From assembly GCA_016785225.1 (NCBI GenBank), contig JAFBJZ010000735.1, forward strand, positions 70,001-134,000: DNA of 64,000 bases. Direction: 5' to 3'. The notes under the pieces are model-generated. The model made no database searches, had not been told where the DNA came from, and saw nothing but the letters and a program-made list of their open reading frames with translations. Of the stretch, positions 1 to 11,728 are shown one piece after another; the stretch's first letter is position 1; every line of letters begins with the position of its first letter. This DNA comes from Psettodes erumei (lineage: Eukaryota; Chordata; Actinopteri; Pleuronectiformes; Psettodidae). The position numbers and the translations under genes are program-made.

Positions 1-193
1 GAAAAACGTGAATCCTCCGATTCGAGATCGGCGTCGCTTCTGCTCGGTTTGTTTCGGCGCGCCGCGCGTCCTGCTGCTTTTGTTGTGTTTACGACATCCT
101 GAATGAATCAACACGCTCGCGGCGAAGCAGCGGACCAGCTGTGATCCGGTATTATCAGGACGCCCCAGTACCTGTGTCCTCTTTGATGAAGCT

Positions 194-241
194 CACAGGT
201 GAGCCCACAGGTGAGCCCACAGGTGAGCCCACAGGTGAACC
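194..241. repeat. 12-bp minisatellite, four copies
   Basis: Four head-to-tail copies of CACAGGTGAGCC are visible. The first three are identical and the last has one substitution. Each unit contains CAG/GTGAGC, a strong splice-donor consensus on the plus strand. Confidence 0.9.
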
Positions 242-1211
242 ATCCCTGAGTCATGCTGCTATCGGGCAAGCCTGCTCCCATGATGCACCTCTCTCTCTCC
301 CTGTCTTATGTACTTATTATTATTATTTACTTATTTATCGTTTACTTTTCTGGTGAACGCAGGTGTTTTGTGCACGTGGGCCACCTGACAGGTGTTCACA
401 TTCTCAACGTCGTTTTTTTTTTCTTAAAATAGACTCCGGCTTTTTGCGTGGAAAGTGTCGTACGCATCTTTCTCATTTCGTGCGTAGTCTGCGCAGCGGT
501 GAGCAGCGACACCCCCGCCCGCCCCAGTACCGGCCCGGCCCGTCCCGGTGGCCTGCACCGGTCACCTGTCACAAAGTCACCGCGGGTCGTTGACGCGCGT
601 GAAGCCGACGTCATTTAAGTGACGCAACCAGTTGTGTGTGTGTGTGTGTGTGTGTGTGTTTGTTTGTGTGTTTGCGTGCACGCCGTTTAAGTCTGAAGCG
701 GGTGTGACGACACGAGCCCACGCCGAGAAGTAAAATTAAACGAGCCCCCCTCCCCTTCCCCCGCCGCCACCCCTCGTTAGCTTAGCCGCCTGGAAGCTAA
801 CGGCTAGTACTGACAGCGCGCGCTCACGTCGTCGCCGCCTTTCCCGCAGACGGTCTCCGGTGACGGGTCACGTTGCAGCCGCAGAATGACGTCGGCCGTC
901 GCGGTCGACGAGCCGCCGGGCGTTGTCGGTGAAAACCTGTGGTGACACCTTGAGCCCGGCGACGGGTCACCGAATGACAACATGCTAACGCTAGCGCGGC
1001 GGCGGCGGCGGCGACGGGCGCGGGGCGCCGCGGGCTCTTACCCGGGCTGTGGCGTGAGCTCCTCTCAGACAAGCCCTCAGCATGGTCCTCGGTCACCTTG
1101 TTGTCAAATCCAGATCAATGTAGTCCCCGTCCTCCTCGTCTTCCTCTACGCTTTACTTACCTCCGTCTTCTTCTTCTTCTTCTTCCGGTTTCTCCAGCGC
1201 TTAGCAAACAA

Positions 1212-1226
1212 GGCGCCACCTGCTGG
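1212..1226 (-). promoter_or_regulatory. CTCF-like motif
   Basis: The minus strand reads CCAGCAGGTGGCGCC, which fits every position of the commonly used vertebrate CTCF core CCASYAGRKGGCRSY. It lies at the boundary between the CpG-rich left edge and the 3' flank of slbp. Occupancy is not shown by sequence. Confidence 0.5.
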
Positions 1227-1249
1227 TTCTGGAGTGTAGACCTGTCTAA

Positions 1250-2183
1250 TCAGTAGTATGTGTAATATCTACGAATATTTCTTTAAAAAATATATAAAAA
1301 ATAAATTTAAAAAATAATAATAAAAAACACGAACATCTCTACTTTATATATATATATAGTGTATACACACTCCCTTTGTATTGTACATATTTAATGTTAT
1401 TGCACATATCCTTCATGTCCATAGACTATTCCTAATCACATAATATATTCAATTTGTGTGTGTACATTTACAATTACAGCTTCTTGCACTCCTGGTCTTG
1501 CATTTAGTTGCCTTGTGTTTGTACCAATAGAGTTTAATCTATTCTAAATCTAAAGTGTCCCGTCCTGGATCTTTGGATCAGATGTAGTTGAGCCGACAAT
1601 CATGGAGGACAAATCAAGTTTGTTTGTTTGTTTGTTTTTTTATTTGAAAGTCTTCACCATGAAGGAAACAGCAATAAGAAACACAGCAACATCCGTATTA
1701 AAAAAAGCTATGTAAAAACAAATCATGGCCCAGTGTGAGTGGAGTAATGCTGTCCAGTATTTAAATTGTACACGAAAAACTATTTGTCAGTATGAATTAA
1801 AAAAAAAAAAAAAAAAACACTTTGGTCCGCCTGTCTCCTTTAAGCCTTGTGGTTCATTTCAATTCTCTGTATTCTTTCTATACAAGCGTTCTGGTGAAAA
1901 CCTAAAGCATTTTATCTGAGCGAAGCTACATTTAATACACAACTGGAAAATAACACAGTAAAAGAAGACTCCCTGAGCAGAAGATCCCAACACATGAGCT
2001 CAAAAGCAGGAAACGGGCAAATGATAAATATGTTACAGCTGAGACGCCGCCGGGTGGAGATCGAGCAGCTGGGACCTGGACCGCTGGTTCCGGTGTGAGA
2101 GGGAAGGGAACCACGTGAGGTGTGTTGTGTTGTGTGTTTTTTTTGTTGTTGTTTTTTTTTTGTGGGAGGGGGCCGGTGCTGAG
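1250..2183 (-). other. slbp 3' untranslated region and AT-rich flank
   Basis: No coding exon was found here. The slbp stop codon lies at 2184-2186, so the right part is slbp 3' UTR. A minus-strand AATAAA sits at 1639-1644 and could be its polyadenylation signal. Further left the DNA is AT-rich with short T runs and is probably intergenic. Confidence 0.5.
1639..1644 (-). terminator. Possible slbp polyadenylation signal
   Basis: AATAAA on the minus strand, about 540 nt downstream of the slbp stop codon and within AT-rich sequence. It is the clearest candidate, but other weak hexamers cannot be excluded. Confidence 0.4.
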
Positions 2184-4580
2184 CTACGCCTTGTTGGGCT
2201 CCGCTGTGGTTTCTGTCTTCTGGACTTTGACTGGAGTACCCATACAGTCCTCGCCCTGAGCACGGCCACACAAAGAAGATTCAATTATTCTTATTTAAAA
2301 AGCGCGTTCATGACAACATGTGAAGATATAATAGATTAAAAAAAACATTATTGTGTGTCTGTTGTTGCAGTGTTTACATAAAGACGATGCTCTGTGGCTT
2401 CTCCAGGGGACGTCGCTCATCTATAATCCATTTACCAATTAATGCTGAGGTGTACTCACCTCCAGGGACAGGCTGTGCGTGGCGAGGGAGCCCATGGCAT
2501 TCTGGGAGTCTGACAGGGTCGGGAAATCCAGCTCGATGTCCATCACGTCGTCGATACCCAGCTCCTCGCTGAGGGGGAGGGGGGCAGAGGAAAGGCGAGA
2601 CACACTTCAGCTTTACACTGTCGGTCATTGATCGATAACGAGAGCGCTCATTCGTCTGTCCTACATGTTATCGAGGACTTTGTCCTGGCTGTCCACTGAC
2701 GGGGGGTCCCAGGCGTGCAGCTTGACCTTCCACAGCTTGATCTGCTGGTCCCACGAGCGCCGGCTGTACTTCCTGAACTTGTTGGGAGTCTTGGGGTGAA
2801 CGCCGGGCTGACGCATGTGTCTGCGGACAAAAAAAAAAAGCCGGAAGAACCACCGATGAGTAAAGAAGTCCTCGTGAATTTATTTTTGAAAGGATCCATC
2901 GCACGCGCAAACCTACTTCGGCACTTCCTTGATGTAGCGGTCGTAGGCCAGCGTGTTCTTGCCGTAGTTGATCTGTTTCTGTCGCCGTAGCAACACGGCC
3001 TCGTCGGTCTCCATGTTTTCTCCCTCTCTGGAGTCACAGCTGCAGAGAGGTCGCAGGCCAGTTATTCACCGACAGACGAACGCGAAATCAGCTTAACGGT
3101 CGGAAAGAGTCGAGTTCGAGAGGCGACGTACCTCCCGGAGGAGCCGGAGGAGGTCTTCCTCTCCCGCTGGGTGAACTCTGCACCCAGTATCCTCCTCCTG
3201 TAACTGAACGGCCACACACACTCAGTCAAGCTCGGCACGCGAGAAACAAACGGTCGGTCGGCGACGGGGGGGCGCTGAAAACGGAAAGCCATTGGTTTAC
3301 CGCTGCATGTCTCTGTGCACGTCCCTCCTCATCTCGTCGTCCTCCACCTGGCTGCCCCAGTCCGGGCGGCGGCCGCAGCGGCTCACGGGGCCCGCGCTCT
3401 CCGGCGTGGTGAAACTGGGGGCGGACACATCAGCGGCGTCGGCACAACGGACAGTTTGGACTGTGTAGAAGCGAGGCGTGTGGTTCCTACGGCGTCCTAC
3501 CTGGCATGCCTGTCGTCGGAGCGCCTGTCGTCCTCGCCGCCGTCGCCTCCCGCCTCCCTGCTGACCCGCAGGCTCCCGTCCACCCCTCTCTTCCTGCAGG
3601 TGGACCATCGAGACGGGCCGGTGCCGCTGCAGTGGGGGAAGGAACCGGATTAAAACATTCACGGGCCACGTTTGGTAACGGCCGGTCGTCGCGGGCGCAT
3701 CTCGAGATGCAGAGCCGGTTTGTGCGCGCTCTACACCCTGATGTGTACGATCAGCAAACACCTGGGAGCTGATCATGTGACCGCAGGTGCCTACGGGCAG
3801 GAAGTGGGGTCCCTTAACAGGACCCTGGATATGAGTCTGACTTTATTCCCGTGTTGTTACCGGCATCAGTTGTTGACATTTGACCAGTGAATGTGGTCAG
3901 TGACGACACAACAAAGGGCCTTCTTCCTCTTCTCCCTCCTCCTCTTCAACAATGGTAGTTCTGCCGTTAATCGCTGGATGAAGTTTAAAAAGCTCAGACG
4001 ACAGATTTCCTGTTTTAATGTTAAACCGAAGACGTGTTTTCGACCGCGCCAAACGAGCGGGGTCAACCGACATCAACTTCCTGCTGTTTAACGGCTCAGA
4101 GAAGCGTTAGCTTGATTCTCCCGCCATCTCCGACCCAACTGATTGTTATGACCCGTTCGTTCCCCGGGTTACCTGCCGGAGCTGGGTCAGCCAGTTACAC
4201 ACACACGAACACACACACACACACACACAAACGACAAGCCACAACCCGGTGAACAGCTGCGCTTTTGTCGGTGTTTACCGCCTCGCTTGTCCCCGCACCG
4301 TCTCCAGGCTGCTGCTAGCTCCGCCGGCTCCCAAGCTAAACAAAACAAGCTCGCTCGGCTCTCCGGCCTGGTTCTGCACGAACACGGGCCGAACCTGAGA
4401 GAACTTTACCCGAGCCTGCAACTGGACTCCCGCCCGGCGGACAAAGAGGACGGGCGGTATCGCGGGGACCGTGTCCGCGGCGGGTCAAACTACATATCAA
4501 ACGCACCTTTCGTGGTGGTGGTGGCGGTGGTGGCCGCTGCTCGGGGCGTCGCGTCGCCGGTCTCTGGTCCACTGGGACAT
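2184..4580 (-). CDS. slbp: Histone mRNA stem-loop binding protein
   Basis: SLBP binds the 3' stem-loop of replication-dependent histone mRNAs and acts in their processing, translation and S-phase-limited stability. Eight exons were reconstructed: 4580-4507, 3593-3501, 3414-3301, 3203-3132, 3039-2917, 2820-2665, 2568-2460 and 2255-2184, totalling 813 nt (270 residues). All junctions have GT-AG ends and matching phase. The RNA-binding domain is intact and carries RRQKQINYGKNTLAYDRYIK, HPKTPNKFRKYSRRSWDQQI and the following LWKVKLHAWD. The TPNK motif is a known phosphorylation site in the family. Upstream lie SFTTPE, matching the phospho-degron that removes SLBP at the end of S phase in mammals, and PDWGSQVEDDEM, matching the translation-activation motif. 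The start was chosen because MSQWTRDRRR is the only ATG in phase with exon 2; it leads into a histidine-rich stretch. The C-terminus ends GTPVKVQKTE...NKA, resembling the GTPTKVRH tail of mammalian SLBP. Confidence 0.95.
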
Positions 4581-5065
4581 TTTCTATACGTTGTGAGGGA
4601 CGGTGGAGAACCAACGGTCGGCCGCGGACGGGTTCTACTGCGGTTCAGTCTGCAAACACCCGCCAAGACTGAAAGACGCGCGACCCCGAACAATCCAGCG
4701 GGTCAGGTGACCGGAAGAGAGGCGGGCACACATGCAAATCAAACAGCCGGCTTCCGCTACTTCTTCTTCTTCTTTTGTTTTGTTTTGTTTTTCTTTTATC
4801 GCCACCTACTGTCTTTATTCTTTTTGTTAACAGTGTAGTTAAAATCAGAAAATGTCATATAGTATAGCGAGACTTTATTTATTTGTTTAATTTATTTTCT
4901 TATTTTTTAAATTTTTATTTTTTATTTTTTTTTACCAAGTGGTGTAATTTAGAACTCTAACTATATTTCGGGAGTAATCCGGATCAGTGTCCGGATCCGG
5001 ATTAACGATTCTTCACGACTGAACCAATTTTCTTCGGCTCAGGAAGAATCCAGTAAACTACCCCC

Positions 5066-5104
<39 letters not shown>

Positions 5105-5207
5105 GCCCCTTAATAAATGCATAGCACATGTCGTGTTCAGCCCTGTGTGCGCTCCTGTTGCACGCCAGCAAGTGGCGCTGCTGAGTCGTTTCTGTAGCTC
5201 TGAGGGG

Positions 5208-5240
<33 letters not shown>
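4560..5240. promoter_or_regulatory. slbp promoter and slbp-atoh8 intergenic region
   Basis: The slbp start at 4580 and the rightward atoh8 transcription unit diverge here. The left part is CpG-rich, and an AT-rich block at 4850-4950 separates the two sides. Two CTCF-like motifs occur in opposite orientation: 4798-4812 on the minus strand (ACAGTAGGTGGCGAT) and 5165-5179 on the plus strand (CCAGCAAGTGGCGCT, one mismatch to the core). CA/TG repeats lie at 5070-5101 and 5209-5244. No additional coding exon was seen. Confidence 0.45.
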
Positions 5241-5247
<7 letters not shown>

Positions 5248-5249
5248 TC

Positions 5250-5858
5250 GAGACAGCTCCAGCCAGTCAGACGCCAAAGGGAGAGTGAGCCCCCGCCCCC
5301 CGCCCCCCCCCCGCTCCTCTGACGGCAACTCTGTGAACGCTTCCACACAAGCGGACACACACACGCAGGAGCGGGGACCCGGACTTGGACCCACCGGTGC
5401 CGGCTCGCAGGGGGACACCGCTGCCGGACATAACAAACTGAACAACAAGTGACACGCTGCAGCCGCCGAACCAGAACTCCCGCTGCACGTCCCGAACTGG
5501 CATTGCGACACCGGAGTTTTGCACGGGACCGGGCCACCGGGCTGAGGGATGTCCCGGGACCGAGACGGCACGGAGGGAGTCACTGTGATCGTTTGTTGTT
5601 GTGTTTTCTAAAAAAAAAAAAAAAAACCTCACCAGTGTTGTGCATGTGTGTGCGTGTTTGTGTGTTTGTGTGCAGCCGAAGTTTGTTCCGGGACATGTTG
5701 ACACTCATGACTGACTGAATCGGTTTGGGTTCGGTTCCGTCCGTCGGGCATGTCTGCTCTTTTGGAAGTGGGATTTCACTCGTGAAGACTTGGCATCCTG
5801 TTCGTGCGCTGTTCCCATTATTTTGTCCAGCAGCTGCGGCCCCGCTGCAGCCCGTGCC

Positions 5859-5908
<50 letters not shown>

Positions 5909-6601
5909 TCAGAGTGTGTATCAGTGTGGGTTATTCACAGTGCTGCTATGCAGACTGACTGGAGCCACGCTCAGACGGCTCCACTGTAACCCTGATTCTG
6001 AGGCCTGGACCGCTCTCAGCGCAGAAAGAAACCTTTACAGCTGAGGAGAGGGGGGGGGGGGGTTCTCTGCGAGGCCCGACCCGGTGGGAGGACTTGGTGC
6101 GGAACAGCAGATGTTACACAGCTTTGTGTACTAATGTGGATTATTCAGGATGCTGCTATGCAGACAGAGCGGAGCCACAGAAAAACCTGCTGGTGAGGCC
6201 GGAGCAGCGCTCGGCCGTGCGGCTTCTGTCAGTTAAAAGTTGCACAGCTTGTGTTACGCAGTTGGCAGCTGAAGGTCCGGCAGGAAGGAAGGGTCTTTGC
6301 AGGGTCTTGGGTTATGGAACTGCTCTCGAACCGCTCGAATGTTTGTTCGTGATAAACTGGGAAACGCTTTCGCAGCTTTCGGGGACCCAAAAGTTGCGTC
6401 TAGAACACCGGAGTCCCCTCTGACTTTGGGACAGTACCGGCTCCAGCAGGTGAAACCTTGAGAGAGATGACACTCTGACACCGCCAGTCAATCTTTCGAG
6501 GAACCGAAACATTTTGCAAGACTTTAATTTTTCAGTTGGCGTTAGATTTGTTGTTCAACTCCGTTTCACTTTAGCCGGTTAGTCACACGAGCTGTTGGAA
6601 A
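5250..6601 (+). other. Probable atoh8 5' untranslated region
   Basis: No protein-like frame precedes the atoh8 ATG. This stretch holds a long TG repeat (about 5861-5906) and an imperfect direct repeat of about 45 bp (5925-5970 and 6135-6179, sharing TGCTGCTATGCAGAC and GGAGCCAC). The region is CpG-rich and continuous with the first coding exon, so it is probably promoter plus 5' UTR. The transcription start was not located. Confidence 0.4.
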
Positions 6602-9600
6602 ATGAAGAACCCTCATCCCCTGAGTAACACCTGGAACAGTTCTCTTAGCAAAGACCCGGTACTCATCTCCGTGCCAGGCCCCAACAAGAAGTTCAAAAGG
6701 AAGTCCCGTGAGCCCAAAAGACTTTACAGCAGCCCCGAGCCGGAGAGGATGAAAACCTACCTGGCGGACATGTCGGACGAGGACTCGGCGGATAACGCCC
6801 AGGTGGAGGCGTGTACCGTGGGCAGGTTGGCGCCGCTGCAGAGGCAGCTGATGCTGTCGCAGGAGGCGACGGCCGGCACCGCCGCCGGCATCCTGTCAGG
6901 ACTACCGAAGGGCAACCTGGCTCCAAATCAGAGCGGCGCCATAGACATGAGAATCGGCATCAACGTGCCGGCCATCACCTCCAAACTGTCCCAGCTGCCC
7001 ACCTCCCCTTTCTCCAACCCGGAGATCTCCCACTGGCCCACGGCCATCTCCCAGCCTCTGTCCAACAGACTCAAACAGGGCCTCCGCTCCACTTTCCCCC
7101 TGTCGACGTCCACCAGCGCCAGCCACTCGCCGGGCCACCAGGCCTTCCCCCTGGAGCCCGCCTTGTCCGGCCAGGCCGCTGTTCTGCCGGTCCCCAGAAC
7201 CTCCCAGACCTCCCAGTGTCACGAGCACGTGGAGCCCCAGGTGCAGTCACCCAAGGTGAATATGTGTCGCTGTTTTTAAACACAGAATCCTGGTCCAGTC
7301 TGACACGCACCAGCGTTCCTCCTTCTTTTCTGGTTTCCATTATGAACTTGCTGGGAAAAAAAATCTGGCTCCTGCAGTTATTTTCTCTTCTACAGAGTCC
7401 AAAGATTTTATTCTCTTAAATAAAAAAATCTGCCAGGTAACGGCAGAAGAAAGAGGAAAAAAAAAAAGGTTTTAAAAGGTGGAAGAAAGGGTTGAAACAG
7501 GACTCGCAGTGTTTGCATTGCTCCTAACAAAAACTTTCAGTAATAATAATACAGAAAATGATGTAGAATCTCCATCGTTTCCCGTAGTTCAGCCCACATG
7601 ATCCAAAGTTATGGTGGAGTGAAAAAAAAAACCCCACAAGAGCTCAGCAACACGTGGTAACGACCGACTCTGGGTGATCACTTTTATGACCTTCTGCTCT
7701 CAGGAGTCTCCCAGGAAGCGGGTCGGGGCGGGCGCCGACGGGCCGCCGGGGCGTCACCCGGAGGTCAAAGCGATCCAGCAGACCAGGAGGCTCCTGGCCA
7801 ACGCCAGGGAGCGGACCCGCGTCCACACCATCAGCGCCGCGTTCGAGGCCCTGAGGAAGCAGGTCAGGATCCCGCCCTCTCAGCCACACTCAGGGACCAC
7901 GGGTGCACGTACGCTGGGACACGCTGGCGAATAAAACCATCTCACCTCTCGTCGAAGCGGCTGAAGGTGGAGTAGGTTGAGATCAAGCGGTCTCGGCCTG
8001 TAGCAGCGTGGTTGAGGGATGGTTCTGGGTTTACCTGAGCCACCAGGAGAATGGTTCTGCCTCCAGAACCCAGTTTGGTCAAATAAATGATTATTTTCTC
8101 CGGTACGCAGCTTTGTCTGTGTCTGAACTGAATAACATTAACAATGGCTCCGTTCCACGAAGCGTCCCGGCATAATGCGGGACGGCGGAGCGCTGGAACC
8201 GTCTAATGCAACACAGCTGTTTTTTTCTTATTGGTTCCACCTGCGCTTCTCCTCGCGCTCCACGCGGGCGTCGCTTCCCGACGCAGCGACCTGCAGGTTT
8301 GAACGCCAGGCGTTCACCTTCTGCCCTGAGAAGGCCGTCGCAGGAAGATCTAAGCCGCTAGAGGAAATATTCAAATTTCCAAGAATTCCAGTGGAATAAT
8401 TAATTTGTCCACTTTAAAGGTTGTGGGTGTGTGGTCATTGTGTTTCGGTTCCCGTTCGTTGACGCTCCCTTCTCCGTTCAGGTGCCGTGTTACTCCTACG
8501 GGCAGAAGCTCTCCAAGCTGGCCATACTGCGGATCGCCTGCAACTACATCCTGTCCCTGGCTCAGCTGGCCGAGCTGGACTACAGCTCGGACCACAGCAG
8601 CCTGAGCTTCTCCCAGTGCGTGGAGCAGTGCACCCGGACCCTGCAGGCCGAGGGCCGGAGCAAGAAGAGGAAGGTGAGGCCACCCATGACCAAACGAACC
8701 TTTATTTTCGGGTTCTCCTGTTTTATCGTCAACGGCGTTAGCAACACACGTGTTCAGTCAGGACAACGTCGTTGACTTCACTGATCAATTCCAGTTGTTT
8801 CTACTTCGCCGTCCTTTGGTTGGCGGTTGCGTTGCTGTCACTGGAAGTCAGTGCGTCCTCTGCAGATGTGTCACGCTGAACTTCTTCCAGAGGCTCATAG
8901 GTAAATAATCTTAACGCGAAACATCCCCGGGAGGTTTTGAGTTTCGTTGTCAGGAAAGCGAAAGACAGAGAGCGAGAAGAGAGAGGGGAAGTCGACGGCG
9001 ACAGGATAAGGGTCAGACTGGTTCTGTAAATCCAGAGCGGTCCGAACATGAGGAGGATCTCGATAGTGTCCTGGTGGGACACCAGGAAGAGAGAGGAATC
9101 AGATGTTCAGAGAAGAAATCGAAACCTCGAAGAGGCAGTTTAGGAAAGAAAGAACGAACGTGAACATCCACTCCGCGAGAATCATCAGAGAATCAGAGAG
9201 CAGAGGTGATGAAAGCAGGTCCGGGTCCAGAACCGGGTTCATGAAGAACCCTCAGCCCCTCCCTAAATCCCTGTGAGACGAGGCGAGAAACCCGGGATGG
9301 GGAGGGGGTTCAGATCAGAAAGGACACGTCCAGTGACCCGGGCCCTTCAGGACAGAAACATCGACACGAGCGCCGCGCAACAGAACCATCCTGGAAGGAG
9401 GCGGTGAATCCTTCGAGAGCAAACCCTACAAAGTCCAAAAGGACTGACCCGAACGGAACCAGTCCAGTCGTTCAGAACGTCAACCTGACACCTCGACTAA
9501 ATCAGAAAGTACTCGTGGTTCCTCCTGCAGGTTCTCAGTAGGTCTCACCGAGGTTTACACCTGTCCAGTGTGAGGCGCCGGTCCGAGCTCTGGACCGGTT

Positions 9601-9739
9601 TAGACGAAGGAGGCGCTGACTCAGCGGATCGTTTGCCAGTGTTGTGTAACAGTTGTGTCGCCCGTCAGCGCGTGGCGCTCGTATTTTTCACTTTTTACCT
9701 TTAGCTTTTGCTCAGGAAAAAGTAGGGAGGGGCTGCTTC

Positions 9740-9783
<44 letters not shown>

Positions 9784-10505
9784 TGCGTGTGTTTGTGTTG
9801 TGTGTGCGTGCGCTGTCAAAAGAAGGAATCCGGAAGGCAAACACTGTACGAACGGAAAGTTGGAGGATTCGCACCTCCAGGATTAAAGCATGCACAAGTG
9901 CACTACGTGTAGTTAATATGCGCGACAACATCACACAACACAACGCGACACATTCAACGCCATAAATACACAAAAGCCGACACACAACTGCCTCTCACAG
10001 CGAGCTTCACGCTAACGCAGTCGTTTTGCTCTTTTAGATGTAAACTAGCTCAGAGCTTTTCCCTACTAGCTCAAGCTTGTGTGTGTGTGTGTGTGTGTGC
10101 GTGCGTTTGCGTGTGTGCGTGCATGTGCGTGCGTGTGTGTGTGTGTATGTGTGTGTTCTCAAAGTCCCAGACACCAGATGTTTAGAGTGGAGGGGAAGTG
10201 GAGCTGGCGCCACGAAGGGCAGAGGGCAGCGAGAAGGCACGCGAACTGAAACCACACGCACACACACACACGCCGACGCACACACACACACACACACACA
10301 CACGACGCACACACACACACACACACACACACACGCCGACGCACACACACACACACACACACGCTTGGCACATTCCCCAGCAGTCTCTCCAGCATTCCCC
10401 CGCTCTGCCTCTCCAGGCCATCTGCTCCAGCATACTTTGAAACAAGGAGGGGAAAAAACACAGTCATCATCAGCCTGTCAGACAGCAGCAGCTGGTGGAA
10501 AGACA

Positions 10506-10546
<41 letters not shown>

Positions 10547-10647
10547 TGTGTGTGTGTGTTGGGGGGGGGGGTCTGGCAGGAATGAAACACTCTTTTTTTC
10601 TTTTTTTTATCCTCTCAGAGCCACTGAGTCTGTGTGCACTGTTGGAG

Positions 10648-10686
<39 letters not shown>

Positions 10687-11089
10687 GGGGGGTGTTGTGC
10701 TTCATTGTGATTTTACGAAAAAGCGCTCCGGCCCCGCAAACGGCAGCAGAACCGTCAGAACCCGACGGGACAGAACGTGTCTGCACCTGGAAATGTTGTT
10801 TTAATAATTATTGTGGCGCAGCAGGAAACAGGTTTATTTTAAACAGGAAGTCCAAACTGCATAAAGTCGTGCGTTACTGTCATTGTGCGTCATTTGCCAT
10901 CAGCAAAGAGTGTTGTGATTGGTTGGTTAAACAGGTAGCGTGTGTGTGTGTGGGGGGGGGAGTTATGATCCTGAAACATGATGAAAAAAGGAGAAAACAA
11001 AACAAAAACACTAATAATCCTAATTCACGTTGACGTTGACGTGCGTTTCCTTGTGTCGACAGGTCGGGAGGATGCCGGAGGACGTGTGA
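6602..11089 (+). CDS. atoh8: Atonal-type bHLH transcription factor 8
   Basis: ATOH8 (Math6) is a nuclear basic helix-loop-helix regulator of cell differentiation. Exon 1 (6602-7255) encodes 218 residues starting MKNPHPLSNTWN and including a basic KKFKRKSREPKR patch. It lacks the long proline-rich tract of the mammalian protein. Exon 2 (7704-7862) encodes SPRKR and the basic region plus helix 1 (TRRLLANARERTRVHTISAA). Exon 3 (8482-8673) encodes the loop, helix 2 (YSYGQKLSKLAILRIACNYI) and the conserved tail ending GRSKKRK. These three exons join in phase with standard splice sites and match the family closely. Exon 3 ends at a donor, so a further exon is needed. The best candidate is 11063-11089 (VGRMPEDV then stop), after a pyrimidine-rich acceptor and followed by AATAAA at 11533. 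This last exon is inferred and could be wrong; mammalian proteins end KKRKE. With it the protein has 343 residues. Confidence 0.9.
8700..11060 (+). other. Last atoh8 intron, rich in TG/CA repeats
   Basis: About 2.4 kb without a recognisable exon. It contains several dinucleotide blocks: TG at 9739-9781, a TG block at about 10077-10145, an interrupted CA block at about 10256-10362, and TG blocks at about 10507-10560 and 10651-10684. G runs follow some of them. It lies between the last certain atoh8 exon and the proposed terminal exon. Confidence 0.45.
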
Positions 11090-11532
11090 CGCCGTCGCTC
11101 GCACACGAACCGGCCTCGGGTTCAGCTCGTCTGCCGCCATGGCGACGGAGGAGGAGAAGCGAGTCGCAGCGGCTGAAGAGAAAAACATGTTTGTTTGTTT
11201 GTTTGGAGGGAAACTGGCAGCTAGTGATGAAGATGATGAAGACTAACAGCTTATATAACACCATCGTTAACCCCAGTCGTTGTTTCCACCGACTGCGCCC
11301 ATGTTAATCCTGCGATTGTGTTGCTGTGTTGTGCGTCAGTCAGGTTTGTTGTTGTGCGTCCCAGATGTTAGCTACAAGCAGTCTTAACACTTTAATTTTC
11401 TGACGGGTTTCTGCCCGATTTCCAGAGATTTCTGACGCAGATTCTGCTTCGTCCTGGTTCTGAACACACTTAACAACTGTTGTCGCTGATGATAATCTTT
11501 GTACAGTACACACAATCTAACACACAAACGTG

Positions 11533-11538
11533 AATAAA
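11533..11538 (+). terminator. Probable atoh8 polyadenylation signal
   Basis: AATAAA on the plus strand, about 440 nt after the stop codon of the proposed final atoh8 exon. The tmem129 3' end converges on it from the right. Confidence 0.5.
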
Positions 11539-11728
11539 AATTCTTTGACCCCCGCTTGCTCCTGGATATTTTTTTAAAGCCAGAAAGTCGAATGCGTGAA
11601 TCCCCCTTGTGTCAGTCACGAGGCCGGGACACAAACACACTGGAAGCGAAGGCCTCGCCCCGCACGGCGGGACGTCCCGCCTTCTCCCTCACGCACGACG
11701 GATGGACAGGAGAGGGATGAACGAGTGA

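Larger units (their letters stand above)
1..1240 (-). promoter_or_regulatory. CpG-rich promoter-like region, probable 5' end of a leftward gene
   Basis: This stretch is GC- and CpG-rich, unlike the AT-rich DNA that follows from about 1250. It contains no reading frame resembling a known protein. On the minus strand a good splice donor (GTAAGAGC, starting at 1041) lies downstream of a CpG-rich segment, which would suit a short 5' untranslated exon at about 1042-1200 of a gene running out of the left edge. Several GCTAAC/TTAGCT motifs, also seen at other promoters in this window, occur at 776-806 and 982-997. Which gene this belongs to cannot be told from the window. A promoter role is inference from composition and the donor site. 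Confidence 0.35.

Noticed and set aside
5058..5583. Long frames made of alternating Cys-Val or Thr-His
   Set aside because: These and many similar frames in the window are translations of CA/TG repeats and their flanks, without family similarity.
8674..8775. Read-through of the atoh8 exon 3 donor as the natural C-terminus
   Set aside because: The added residues look like intron and the GTGAGG donor is strong; a downstream exon is more likely, although not proven.
10077..10362. A CRISPR-like array of regularly spaced repeats
   Set aside because: The blocks are interrupted CA/TG microsatellites without unique spacers, in a vertebrate genome.
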